Source of the DNA: CAVVZJ01 sp963752755
GTDB lineage: Bacteria > Planctomycetota > Planctomycetia > Isosphaerales > Isosphaeraceae
Reading direction: 5' to 3'
Length of the DNA stretch: 64,000 bases
Assembly (NCBI GenBank): GCA_963752755.1
Contig: CAVVZJ010000010.1
Location: forward strand, 248,001 to 312,000
Part shown: positions 29,795 through 38,098 of the stretch, in pieces
Position numbering within the stretch: position 1 is the first letter of the stretch
Layout of the letters: every line of letters begins with the position of its first letter
The notes under the pieces: generated by a model
Told to the model about the DNA's origin: nothing
What the model saw: only the letters and a program-made list of their open reading frames with translations
Databases searched by the model: none
Made by a program: the position numbers and the translations under genes

Positions 29795-31573
29795 ATGACC
29801 CGGCAAGCCCCGCTCCTTCCCACAACGCTCGTTCCGCCGGAGCCGCTCTTTCGGCCACCGGGGTGGGCCTGGTCGCATGCCGGCCAGATCGGCTGGTGGG
29901 TCCGGCACGATTGGCACGAAGCCCTGATCGGCCCGGACGGCTTGAAGCTGGACCAGTGGCAGCGCGAGGGCCGTCTCTCCACGATCAAGACCGGCCCGCA
30001 CCGCGTCGTCTACCGCGCCGACTTGCCCGAAGGAACCGTCTTCGTCAAGCATTTCAAGGTTCCGGGCTGGCGCGAGCTGTTCCGCCAGTGGTTTCGCAGG
30101 GGCAAGGGCCGCAATGAGGGCAAGCGCGCCGTCCGCCTGGCGAGCATCGGTGTCCCCACGATCACGCCGATCGCCCTGGGCGAACAACGCCTCAAAAAAT
30201 TCCTCTTTGAAAACTACCTGATCACACCCGAGATTCCCGGCCTGGTCCCGCTCGACGCCTTCCTCGAAGGCCGTTTCCCCGACCTTCCCGCCCACCTCCG
30301 CGGATGCGTTCGCCGCGACCTCGCCCGCCAGCTCGCTGAACTGACGGCGCGGCTCCACGAGGCAGGCTTCGTGCATCAGGACTTCCACCCCGGCAACCTC
30401 CTCGTCGGCCTCGAAGCGGATGGCTCACTCCGCCTCGCGATGATCGACCTCGATGCCCTCCGCGTCCGCCGCAATCTCGGCTGGCGCGATGCCGAGGCCA
30501 ACCTCGCCTTGCTCAATCATTACTTCTGGCTCCGTTGTGGCCGGGCCGACCGGCACCGCTTCCTCCTCGCCTACCTTGCCGCCCGCTCCGGCCCCCGGCC
30601 CGACGTCCGCCGGTTCGCCCGTCGGATCGAGTGCGCCACCCGCGCCTGGGCCGAACGACTCTGGCGACGCTGGGGTCGGCGCTGCCGTGGAACGAACAAG
30701 TATTTTCAAATCCAACAAGGCCGCCACGCCTGGGGCATCACCGCCCGTGAGCTGGATCCCGAGACGGTCGCCTCCTTGATGGACGACCTCGATGCTCCCT
30801 TCCGCGACGCCGACGCCGTCGTGCTCAAGGACTCCCGGACCACCACCGTCGCCGAGCTGACCTTGCCCGTCGCCGGCCGGCCGACCCGCGTGATCTACAA
30901 GCGGTTCAATCGCAAGAAGTGGCTCGACCCGATCCTCGCTCTCCTCCGACCCACCCGCGCCTGGCGGGCGTGGCAAGCCGGCCAGCACCTTGTCAGCCGC
31001 GCGGTGCCGACACCCCGCAACCTCGCCTATTTCCGCCGATCCAAGCCCGGCCTTCGCCTCCTGCCACACCAGTTTCTCCCGCACGACAGCTACCTCATCA
31101 CCCTCAAGGCCGAGCCCACGATCACGCTCGCCGACTTCATCGACCAGGTTCTTCCGGCTCTCAACCCCGACCGCCGACGCGCCGCGATCCGCGCCATGAC
31201 CCGCGCCCTGGCCCGCTTGATCCGGACCTTGCATGACCGCTCGCTTTCCCAGCGCGACCTGAAGGCCGCCAATATCCTGATCGAGGGCGATCCGCTCGAC
31301 CCCGAGCCGAAACTCTGCCTGATCGACCTCGTGGGTGTGGAGCTTCGCCACCCCATCCCGCCTGGTCGCCGGGCCCAGAACCTGGCTCGACTGCACCTGA
31401 GTCTCGCTCGCGTCCCTGATCGCACCCGGACCGACGCCTTCCGATTCCTCCGCTCGTATCTCCCCTGGTCCTTGACACCCAGGGCCGAGCGCAAGGCCCT
31501 CTGGCATTCCATCGCACGGCGGAGCCGTTCCAAGACCCGGCGCAACCAGCGACGTGGTCGCGCCCTCTCCTGA
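29795..31573 (+). CDS. Tandem LPS-kinase-like (Kdo/WaaP fold) protein
   Basis: A protein of 592 residues with two kinase-like domains of the lipopolysaccharide-kinase group. Domain 1 (about 60-275) has a Lys-bearing strand (GTVFVKHFKVPGWRELFR), catalytic loop FVHQDFHPGNLLVG and metal-binding MIDLDALRV. Domain 2 (about 345-575) has RVIYKRFNRKKWLDPILALL, catalytic loop SLSQRDLKAANILIEG and CLIDLVGVEL. Both keep the catalytic Asp and Asn, so both may be active. Single-domain relatives phosphorylate LPS core sugars such as Kdo or heptose. I chose ATG 29795 because the preceding 22 codons are shadow-like. It lies between a glycosyltransferase gene and a lipoprotein gene. Confidence 0.82.
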   Translation: MTRQAPLLPTTLVPPEPLFRPPGWAWSHAGQIGWWVRHDWHEALIGPDGLKLDQWQREGRLSTIKTGPHRVVYRADLPEGTVFVKHFKVPGWRELFRQWFRRGKGRNEGKRAVRLASIGVPTITPIALGEQRLKKFLFENYLITPEIPGLVPLDAFLEGRFPDLPAHLRGCVRRDLARQLAELTARLHEAGFVHQDFHPGNLLVGLEADGSLRLAMIDLDALRVRRNLGWRDAEANLALLNHYFWLRCGRADRHRFLLAYLAARSGPRPDVRRFARRIECATRAWAERLWRRWGRRCRGTNKYFQIQQGRHAWGITARELDPETVASLMDDLDAPFRDADAVVLKDSRTTTVAELTLPVAGRPTRVIYKRFNRKKWLDPILALLRPTRAWRAWQAGQHLVSRAVPTPRNLAYFRRSKPGLRLLPHQFLPHDSYLITLKAEPTITLADFIDQVLPALNPDRRRAAIRAMTRALARLIRTLHDRSLSQRDLKAANILIEGDPLDPEPKLCLIDLVGVELRHPIPPGRRAQNLARLHLSLARVPDRTRTDAFRFLRSYLPWSLTPRAERKALWHSIARRSRSKTRRNQRRGRALS

Positions 31574-31644
31574 CACCGAACCGAGGCGCTCCCTGACGAC
31601 ACAGTCCGACACTCTTCGAATCGACCGACGCCGAGGCCCTCAAC

Positions 31645-32640
31645 ATGCCCCAAACCACGCGACTCGCATCCATCCTCGCCGCGCTCGCCATCCTCACGCT
31701 CACAGGCTGCGCCACGATCACCCACAACACCGGCCAGTCCCTCGTTCCCACCCGATACAAGACCCAGACCGGCCCCTACGCCATCTACACCAACTTCGCC
31801 CTCCCCGCCGACGCCGCGGCCGTCCGTCAGCTCCAGGCGCTGGAGCGCCAGATCGAAGACGCGCTGAACGTCCACGTCGAGCCGGGTGACGCTCCAATCG
31901 AGGTCTATATCCTCGATGACCGCCGCGCCTTCACCCACTTCCTCACCTACTACTACCCCGAGCTTCCGCCTCGCCGCGCCTTCTTCTTCGCCCAGGGGCC
32001 GCGCCGCGTCGTCTATACCTATCTCGGTGACCGCCTCGAAGAAGACCTCCGCCACGAGGCCACCCATGCCCTGCTCCACACCGCCCTCGCCGAGCTTCCC
32101 CTCTGGCTCGACGAGGGCCTGGCCGAGTACTTCGAGGACGGTTCCGCTCACGGCGGCGTCAATGCCGAGCACCTCCGCCGCCTGCCCGACGACCTTGCCG
32201 GTGGCTGGTCGCCCGACCTCCGCCGCCTCGAAGGCCTCCAGGACGTCCGCCAGATGACCCCCCGCGACTACCGCGAGTCCTGGGCCTGGGTCCATTATCT
32301 CCTGAACAGTAGCTCCACCAACCGCGCCAACCTCCTTGCTTACCTCGGCGACCTCCGCGCGACCACCGATCCCGTGCCCCTCTCCGAACGCCTCGAAGCC
32401 CCCGCGCTCGGCGACGGTCCTACGCCCGGCCCCGCCTCGTTGCTCCTGTCCCACCTCGACCGCGTCCGCAAACAGCCCATCGCCGTCTCCAACCAGGCCC
32501 CGGCTGACATCAATGTCCGCAAGGCGACCGTCCGCCTCCAGGACGAAACCCCTCGCCGCCCTGCGGACGAGCCCCCTCGCCACCGCGGCTTCCTTCGACG
32601 GCTCGCCGACGCCCTCTTCGGCCGGTCCGACCACCCCTGA
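31645..32640 (+). CDS. DUF1570-type lipoprotein with HExxH motif
   Basis: A protein of 331 residues. A lipoprotein signal is clear (ASILAALAILTLTGCA, lipobox LTGC). The body contains QTGPYAIYTNFALPAD, IEVYILDDRRAFTHFLTYYY and a zinc-binding motif DLRHEATHALLHTALAELP, followed by WLDEGLAEYFE, whose glutamate is the likely third ligand. This matches DUF1570, putative gluzincin-like peptidases common in planctomycetes. The C-terminal 60 residues are basic and Pro/Arg-rich. It lies 71 bp after the tandem kinase gene. Peptidase activity is inferred from the motif. Confidence 0.85.
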   Translation: MPQTTRLASILAALAILTLTGCATITHNTGQSLVPTRYKTQTGPYAIYTNFALPADAAAVRQLQALERQIEDALNVHVEPGDAPIEVYILDDRRAFTHFLTYYYPELPPRRAFFFAQGPRRVVYTYLGDRLEEDLRHEATHALLHTALAELPLWLDEGLAEYFEDGSAHGGVNAEHLRRLPDDLAGGWSPDLRRLEGLQDVRQMTPRDYRESWAWVHYLLNSSSTNRANLLAYLGDLRATTDPVPLSERLEAPALGDGPTPGPASLLLSHLDRVRKQPIAVSNQAPADINVRKATVRLQDETPRRPADEPPRHRGFLRRLADALFGRSDHP

Positions 32641-32723
32641 TCCGGTTGGCCCGCCTCCTACAATGCTTGAGGAAGCCGACCGCCGGGTTCCAGGGCCGCC
32701 TTGATGAGACATACCAGCTTTTC

Positions 32724-35178
32724 GTGAACCATTGGCCACGATGGCCCATCGATCGAGACACCGTTGTCCCGCCCGAGGATCGATCCTCGGCCATCGACCC
32801 ATCGCGAACCCGCCAACGCCACGGACTGCCGGTCGCTCTCTCGGCCCTCCTCCTGCTCACCTTCGCTCCGTCCCAGACCGATGAGCTCGACGCCTATCTC
32901 GCCTCCCGTCGCCGGGTCATCGAGGACGCGTCCCGGCCGATGGAACAACGCGAGCAGACCGCACGCGAGATGGCCGCCGCGCTCGACCGCGCCGCCGGTC
33001 AGGCGACCGACGCCCCGATCGCTCGCCAGCGATGGAACCAGGCCGCCACGCTCCTCGAACAGTTCAACACTCGACAGCCCCACCACCCCCAATCTCCCAC
33101 ATTCGCCGCCCAGGCCGCCATCTACCGATGGGCGATCGGTCGTAGCTGGGCCGAACGTTTCGCAACCGACCCCACTGACGCCAAAGCGCCACGATCAGGC
33201 CGCCAGGGCCCTCGACGACGCGATCGCCACCCTCCGCCCACTGATCTCCAGCCGCGATGACGCCCTGTCTCCCGAGGTCCGATACCGGCTCGCCCGCGCC
33301 CTGACCGACCGTGCCCGCCTGGAACCCCAAAACTCGGACGCTCGCCGTTCCCGCCTGGAAGACGCCGTGTCCGTCCTCGCTCCGCCCATCGAGGCACCCC
33401 GTCTCCGCGGCTTTGCCGAACTGCTCCGCGCTGACCTGCTCACCGAACTCGGTCGCTTCGAAGAAGCCGAGAAAGCCCTCGACGAGGCCGATCAGTCCAA
33501 CCCGAAGCCGACGCTCCCCGAGCGCATCGAGGTCCGCGTCGCCTTGCAGATCGCCCAGGGACGCTTCGACGATGCCTGAGTGACCCTCGCCGAAGCTCCC
33601 CGACGACTCGGTGCTCCTCCACGATCGCCTCGCCCTCGCCCTCGCCCTCGCCCGCCGGCAGGATGCCCGCGATTCCGAGTCCCGCGATCGAGCCGAGGCC
33701 GAGGCCTTCCGTCTGGCCGAACGTCTTCGCGAGCGCGGTGGCCCGGCCGGTCGCCTCGCCTTGCTTCACCTCGCACGAGCGTCAAGGATCCCGGCCCCGG
33801 GCGGTCGCCGGAGCAGGTCGCTCTCCTGGCCGCTGGGGCGCTCGCTCTCGATGAGCCCGAACGGGCGATTCGCCTCGACCAGCTCGCGGCCGACCTCGCG
33901 GAGTCGCAGGGTGAACCCGAGCAGGCGGCCGCCTGGCGGTTGAACGCCGCCTCCATCCTCTTCCGGACCGGACAGCTCGTGCCGGCCGAACGCCTCTTCT
34001 CCCGGATCGCTCGCAGTCCCGACGCCGGCCCACTCCGCCCCCGAGCGGCCTTGCTCCGCGCCTTGACGATCGATCGCGGTCGCGATCGGCGACTCCCGGG
34101 ATTTGACCGCGAGCGACTCGCCCAGGCGCTCTCCGAGCTGATCGAGCGGAATTCCCCGAAACGACCGAGGCGGGTGAGGCCTGCTGGCTTCTCGGTCAGA
34201 CCCGTTATGAGTCGGGCGAGCTGCCGGGGGCGGTGGAGTCCTGGGAGGGCATCCCCCGCGACCATCCTCGCTGGCTCGCGGCCCGACTGGCCCTCGCGGC
34301 CCTGCAGCCGCGACGCGGTCGAGTCCGCCCTGGTGCAATCGGACCCTGACGCCGTGCGTCGTGCGATCCGGGAGGCTCGCGAGGCGCTCGACCGGATCGA
34401 GTCCCAGCTTCCCGCCGACGACCTCAGCGGCCGGGCCGACGTCGCCCTCGCCCGCGCCGAGCTGGAAACCGTGCCCGACGCCGGCCAGCCGTCACTCGCC
34501 CTCACGATCCTCGACCGGCTGCTCTCCCGACCGCTCGATGACCCTCGCCGCGCCCGGGCCCGTCGTCTGCGCGTGGTCGCCCTCTCGGAGCTGGGCCGTT
34601 ATCTCGACGCCGAGAGTGGCGCTCGCTCGTTGCTCGAGTCGCAACCGGCCTCTGACATGCTGCCCCTCGCTCGGCGACTCGACCGCGCCGCGTCGTCGGC
34701 GACGTCCGATCTGGCTCGTCGCCGCTTCGGAGAGCTACTCCGTCGGATCGCCGAGGCGCTCCGCGACCGTCCCGAGGGTCTTTCCGCTCCGGAGAAGGCC
34801 GAGGCCCGGCTTCGCCTGGCCCGCGCCGAGCTGTTCCGTGGCGACCCGCCCGCCGCCCGTCGCGCCCTCCGCGACTGGCCCAGCGCCCTCGACGACCTGC
34901 CGCCCCGGCTCTGGCCCGAGCTGGCGGACCTGGCAGTGGAATCGAGCGAATTCGATCAGGCCATCCAGGCCTACCGCCGGATCGCGCGACGGGAACCGAC
35001 CGGTTCGACGGCCTGGTTCCAGGCCCGCTATGGTCACGCTCTGGCGCTCGAACGCTCCGGCCAGCCCGACCTCGCCCGCCAGCTCCTCGACGCCACCGCC
35101 GCCCTCCACCCCGACCTCGGCGGAGAGCCCCTCCAATCTCGCTTCACGGCCCTCCGAAAACGGCTCAAGCGCCGCTGA
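32724..35178 (+). pseudogene. Large TPR-like exported protein, multiply frameshifted
   Basis: A helical-repeat protein of about 815 residues split by five shifts. The first frame (GTG near 32724, uncertain) has a signal-like LPVALSALLLLTFAPSQ, then ELDAYLASRRRVIEDASRPM. Further segments are AARALDDAIATLRPLISSRD (after about 33185), DRLALALALARR (after 33590), PEQVALLAAGALALDEPERA (after 33785), ETTEAGEACWLLGQTRYESG (after 34155) and ALVQSDPDAVRRAIREAREA (after 34310), ending ALRKRLKRR at 35178. Repeats such as EAEKALDEADQSNPKPTLPE and FDQAIQAYRRIARREPTGST are TPR-like. These proteins usually act as scaffolds. It follows the DUF1570 lipoprotein gene by about 85 bp. Confidence 0.68.
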
Positions 35179-35292
35179 TCACCATGGCCCCGAACGCGCC
35201 ATCGATCGTGTCGGGCGCGTGCAACACGCCAGCTTTCAGGAGTCGGCCGGCGTCCTTCACCCGCCCGACAGGGAGCAACTTCTGACCCGCCG

Positions 35293-35811
35293 TCAGTTTT
35301 GATCCACCCAGTAAAACCCTGTATCCCACCAGGGCGGCGTCTGCTGCACCCGGAACGCATTGCGTTGCACAGCGCGGGTCGGATAGACGACCGGCGAGGC
35401 TGGGGGAAGAAACGGGTAGCTGAAACTGGTGCCCACCGTCGGCCGGACCACGCCATCATAGCCGCGGGTGTAGACGGTCACCGGGGCCGCCACGGCACGA
35501 AGTGAGGAAAACGGTCCATACAGGGACATCGCCCGGTCACCATACTGTTGCAAGGGCGTGTAGCCGGCCCCTCCCACGACGCCATTGCCGCCAACCGTCA
35601 TGTAGGGCGTCGGGTAAAACGTCCCCAGCATCGGCGTGGGCGCCAGCGCGGAGGCCGGCGGCGGCTGGGAGACCACCGCGGCCGTCGGGCGGTAGTAGCC
35701 CGTCGTCCGTCGCAACCACGGGCCTCCCGCATCGGCCGGGAACGGAAGCAGGATCAGCGCCAGCAGACTCCAGCACAGGCCCCGACCGGGACTCTGGACG
35801 ACGCGTCTCAT
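35293..35811 (-). CDS. Secreted hypothetical protein
   Basis: A protein of 172 residues with a signal peptide (LCWSLLALILLPFPADA). The mature part is rich in Tyr, Pro, Gly and Val (LGTFYPTPYMTVGGNGVVGG, YTPLQQYGDRAMSLYGPFSS, VYTRGYDGVVRPTVG) and ends TPPWWDTGFYWVDQN. I recognise no domain. The composition resembles low-complexity extracellular or cell-wall proteins. It converges on the TPR-like gene with about 115 bp between stops. Confidence 0.68.
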   Translation of the reverse strand: MRRVVQSPGRGLCWSLLALILLPFPADAGGPWLRRTTGYYRPTAAVVSQPPPASALAPTPMLGTFYPTPYMTVGGNGVVGGAGYTPLQQYGDRAMSLYGPFSSLRAVAAPVTVYTRGYDGVVRPTVGTSFSYPFLPPASPVVYPTRAVQRNAFRVQQTPPWWDTGFYWVDQN

Positions 35812-36029
35812 TGGTGCAGCCTCATGGGATGTCGAGTCATTGAGGACGCCGCGACCGGCGGGCGGCCGGATACGTCGGACTTCCCTGCCATTCTACCCCA
35901 TGAAACCGGATCGAGCCGCCAACCGGGACCTCGGGTCGAGCTCCACCCGAGCCCAATCGCAAGCGTCGCAGCCGTCGGTCGACCGACACGAAATCAGGAA
36001 AAGCCGCGTTCCTCCGAGGCGCGTCGGCC

Positions 36030-36542
36030 TCAAGCTTCCGAGGTCATCAAGCCCTGAGCCGAGCTCCGATGCACCGGCAGCAGTCGGTGCGTCTCCTCGA
36101 CGATCTGGACCAGACTCTCGCCCAGCGGCGACTCCAGCAACTCGTGGAACTTCCGATCAATTTCCAGCCGACGGCTCCGGGCCGTCTTGGCATGCATCGC
36201 CGAAATCCGGTCGTGGCCAAGGGCCTCGATCCCGTCGAGATGGATTCCCAGAGTCGCGTTCGACGCCTGCGCCTCACCCGCCTCCGACACCGAGGGCTCG
36301 GACTCCTGGCTCGCCACGGCATGCAGGTTCTCGTAGGAAATTGCCTCGTGCCCAAGCAGCGCCTCGGTGGAGACGCCCAGCGCCGTCGCGATCCGTCGCA
36401 ACGTGCCTGCACGCGGCGTCTCGGTCTTGCCACTCTCAATCTGATAGAGTGCCGTCCTTGAAATGCTCGCACGACCCGCCAGCTCGTCCGGCCCCCAACC
36501 CTTCGCATACCGACAGTCGCGGATTCTCCGAGCCAGATTCAT
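36030..36542 (-). CDS. XRE-family helix-turn-helix regulator
   Basis: A protein of 170 residues. Residues 4-60 are a Cro/C1-type HTH: ARRIRDCRYAKGWGPDELAG, RASISRTALYQIESGKTETP and RAGTLRRIATALGVSTEALL. The remaining 105 residues contain a coiled-coil-like part (MHAKTARSRRLEIDRKFHEL, GESLVQIVEETHRLLPVH) that may mediate dimerisation. There is no peptidase or cupin domain. It stands alone with a good promoter just upstream. The regulated target is unknown; the divergent dienelactone hydrolase gene is a candidate. Confidence 0.88.
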   Translation of the reverse strand: MNLARRIRDCRYAKGWGPDELAGRASISRTALYQIESGKTETPRAGTLRRIATALGVSTEALLGHEAISYENLHAVASQESEPSVSEAGEAQASNATLGIHLDGIEALGHDRISAMHAKTARSRRLEIDRKFHELLESPLGESLVQIVEETHRLLPVHRSSAQGLMTSEA

Positions 36543-36593
36543 CGAGGGTCTCCTGGTTGAAGGCCAGTTTAACGAAAAAGGGAACCAACCAAA

Positions 36594-36622
36594 CTTTTAC
36601 GAAACCGTTGAATCCCTGTCAA
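36594..36622 (-). promoter_or_regulatory. Sigma-70-type promoter of the XRE regulator gene
   Basis: On the minus strand TTGACA (36622-36617) is followed after 17 bp by TAAAAG (36599-36594), about 50 bp before the ATG. The -35 is perfect and the -10 matches four of six. The sequences TTTCGTAAAA and TTTCGTTAAA near the -10 and downstream form a direct repeat that could be an operator. This stretch is markedly more A/T-rich than its surroundings. Confidence 0.55.
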
Positions 36623-36759
36623 TAGGCTATTTCTGGCGTCAAGCCCGAGGTTTCTCGGATGCACACAGGATTGGGCGGCCAGGAAAGTCTTAATAGGCGA
36701 CAATTAAGAGTACGCAAAAAGAAAAAACCCGAGAAAACCATCATCGGATTCCAGCAAAA

Positions 36760-36789
36760 CGGCCCGGGGTTGCTCGGTTGACCGGGCCG
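36760..36789. repeat. Inverted repeat upstream of the dienelactone hydrolase gene
   Basis: CGGCCCGG (36760-36767) and CCGGGCCG (36782-36789) form a perfect 8-bp stem with a 14-nt loop. On the minus strand it is followed by TTTT, but no minus-strand gene ends here. It could be a regulatory hairpin or a protein site. The rest of the 342-bp gap to 36884 holds only the XRE promoter and an A/T-rich stretch at 36690-36740. Confidence 0.45.
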
Positions 36790-36884
36790 TGACGCTGGTT
36801 TTCAATCAGGTCTCCGGAGTCGCGTCCCCGCGCCGGGCTGGACCGGTGGGGGAAGCCATGAGGGAGTCCCAAGGAGAACGAATC

Positions 36885-37661
36885 ATGATTCGCCGCTTCT
36901 ATTGGGTTCTCGGTCTGGCCCTGATCCCTGCCTGGTCGGGGGCGCGGGTGGTCGCCGAGGAACCGAAGGTTCATTCGGAGATGGTGACGTTTGCCGGCGC
37001 GTCGGGTCCCATCAAGGGCTACCTTGCCCGGCCCGAGGGTGATGGCCCGTTCCCGGCCCTGGTCCTGATCCACGAGTGGTGGGGCCTGACCGACTGGGTC
37101 AAGCAGAACGCCAACCGGTTCGCCGCCCAGGGTTATGTCGCGCTGGCCGTGGATCTCTACGGCGGCAAGGTCACCGACGATCCCCAGATGGCCCACGAAT
37201 TGATGCGGGCGCTCGACCAGTCTGAGGCCGTCAAGGATCTCAAGGGCGGTGTCGCCTATCTCGAGAAACAGGCCTTCGTGGCCAGGGCGCAGAAGCTCGG
37301 CGTGATCGGCTGGTGCATGGGTGGCGGCTACGCCCGAGAGCTGGCACAGGCTTCCGACGCCATCGGTCCCACAGTCATCTGCTACGGCAGCGTCACCACC
37401 GATGCCGACGCCCTCGCCAAGCTCAAGAATCGCTCCGTCCTCGGCATCTTCGGCGCCGACGACCGCGGCATCCCGGTCGCCAAGGTCCAGCAGTTCGCCG
37501 AGCTCTTGAAGAAGCAAGGCACGACCACCCAGCTTGAGGTCTACCCGAATGCCGGCCATGCGTTCATGCGGCCCGGCGGTCCCCAGCACAACGCCAAGGC
37601 CGCGGAGGACGCCTGGCAGAAAATCGACGCCTTCTTCCGCGCTCAACTGAAACAGGGCTGA
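36885..37661 (+). CDS. Dienelactone hydrolase family protein, secreted
   Basis: A protein of 258 residues with a signal peptide (RRFYWVLGLALIPAWSGARV). The alpha/beta-hydrolase core has the dienelactone hydrolase triad: nucleophile Cys in IGWCMGGGYA, Asp in IFGADDRGIP, and His in YPNAGHAFMRPGG; the LVLIHEWWGLTDWVKQNANR segment carries the conserved Glu near the active site. It likely hydrolyses ester or lactone substrates outside the cytoplasm. I chose ATG 36885, preceded by an AAGGAGAA ribosome-binding site; an in-frame ATG at 36858 is less well placed. It is a single gene; the ABC-independent layout gives no pathway. Confidence 0.9.
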   Translation: MIRRFYWVLGLALIPAWSGARVVAEEPKVHSEMVTFAGASGPIKGYLARPEGDGPFPALVLIHEWWGLTDWVKQNANRFAAQGYVALAVDLYGGKVTDDPQMAHELMRALDQSEAVKDLKGGVAYLEKQAFVARAQKLGVIGWCMGGGYARELAQASDAIGPTVICYGSVTTDADALAKLKNRSVLGIFGADDRGIPVAKVQQFAELLKKQGTTTQLEVYPNAGHAFMRPGGPQHNAKAAEDAWQKIDAFFRAQLKQG

Positions 37662-37689
37662 TCCGGCCCACCCGGTCCATTCCGCTTGC

Positions 37690-38003
37690 GAAATCTTTCC
37701 CGATCCCGAAAAAACGGTGATAATCAGCCCTCCAGTTTCCGATAATCACCGGATACGCGCCTCGACCGACAACCATGGAGCGACGGCGCCAGGGGTATGG
37801 GATGGCGGTCAACCCGCGGGGATTTCCGGTCACGGTCCGTCCACAGAAGACGCGGAGAGTCCTTCCCGTCGCCTTCGGTGGCGGACCGCACACCGGAGTG
37901 TCCCCGCCGCCGAACGAACTTCACAATGGGCAATTTTCCACTTCTAATTCCCGTTAGATACTCAACTTGCGGCCGCACTCTTGGCGATGCAAAGCGCGTC
38001 CTC
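37690..38003 (+). repeat. Composite intergenic repeat, copy B
   Basis: Block 1 (about 37690-37745) contains CGAAATCTTTCC, AACGGTGATAATCAGCCC and TCCAGTTTCCG. Block 2 (37908-37942) contains CGCCGAACGAACTTCACAAT then GGGCAATTTTCCA. Block 3 (about 37981-38003) contains TTGGCGATGCAAAGCGCGTC. Order and orientation match copy A, and like copy A it ends shortly (about 95 bp) before a plus-strand gene. It fills most of the 437-bp gap after the dienelactone hydrolase gene. No frame is conserved, so it is taken as non-coding. Confidence 0.62.
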
Positions 38004-38098
38004 AGGCCATCCCTGACACGTCCTCTGCGCGTCTCCACGGCGTGATCCGGGCGTCCCGAGACGTCGCCGCCGCCGCTCCGATCCTCAGGAACCGCCCG

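Noticed and set aside
30425..32802. Long overlapping minus-strand frames opposite the tandem kinase and DUF1570 genes
   Set aside because: No motifs, low-complexity Gly/Val/Glu composition, and both plus-strand genes have strong domain evidence.
36760..36789. GC hairpin followed by TTTT on the minus strand as a terminator
   Set aside because: No minus-strand gene ends upstream of it; it lies in a divergent promoter region, so I list it only as an inverted repeat.
37908..37942. Repeat block 2 as a conserved short peptide (RTNFTMGNF)
   Set aside because: The same peptide can be read in copies B and C, but frames stop or diverge at once in the copies, and neither start nor length is conserved. 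A DNA or RNA element is more likely.
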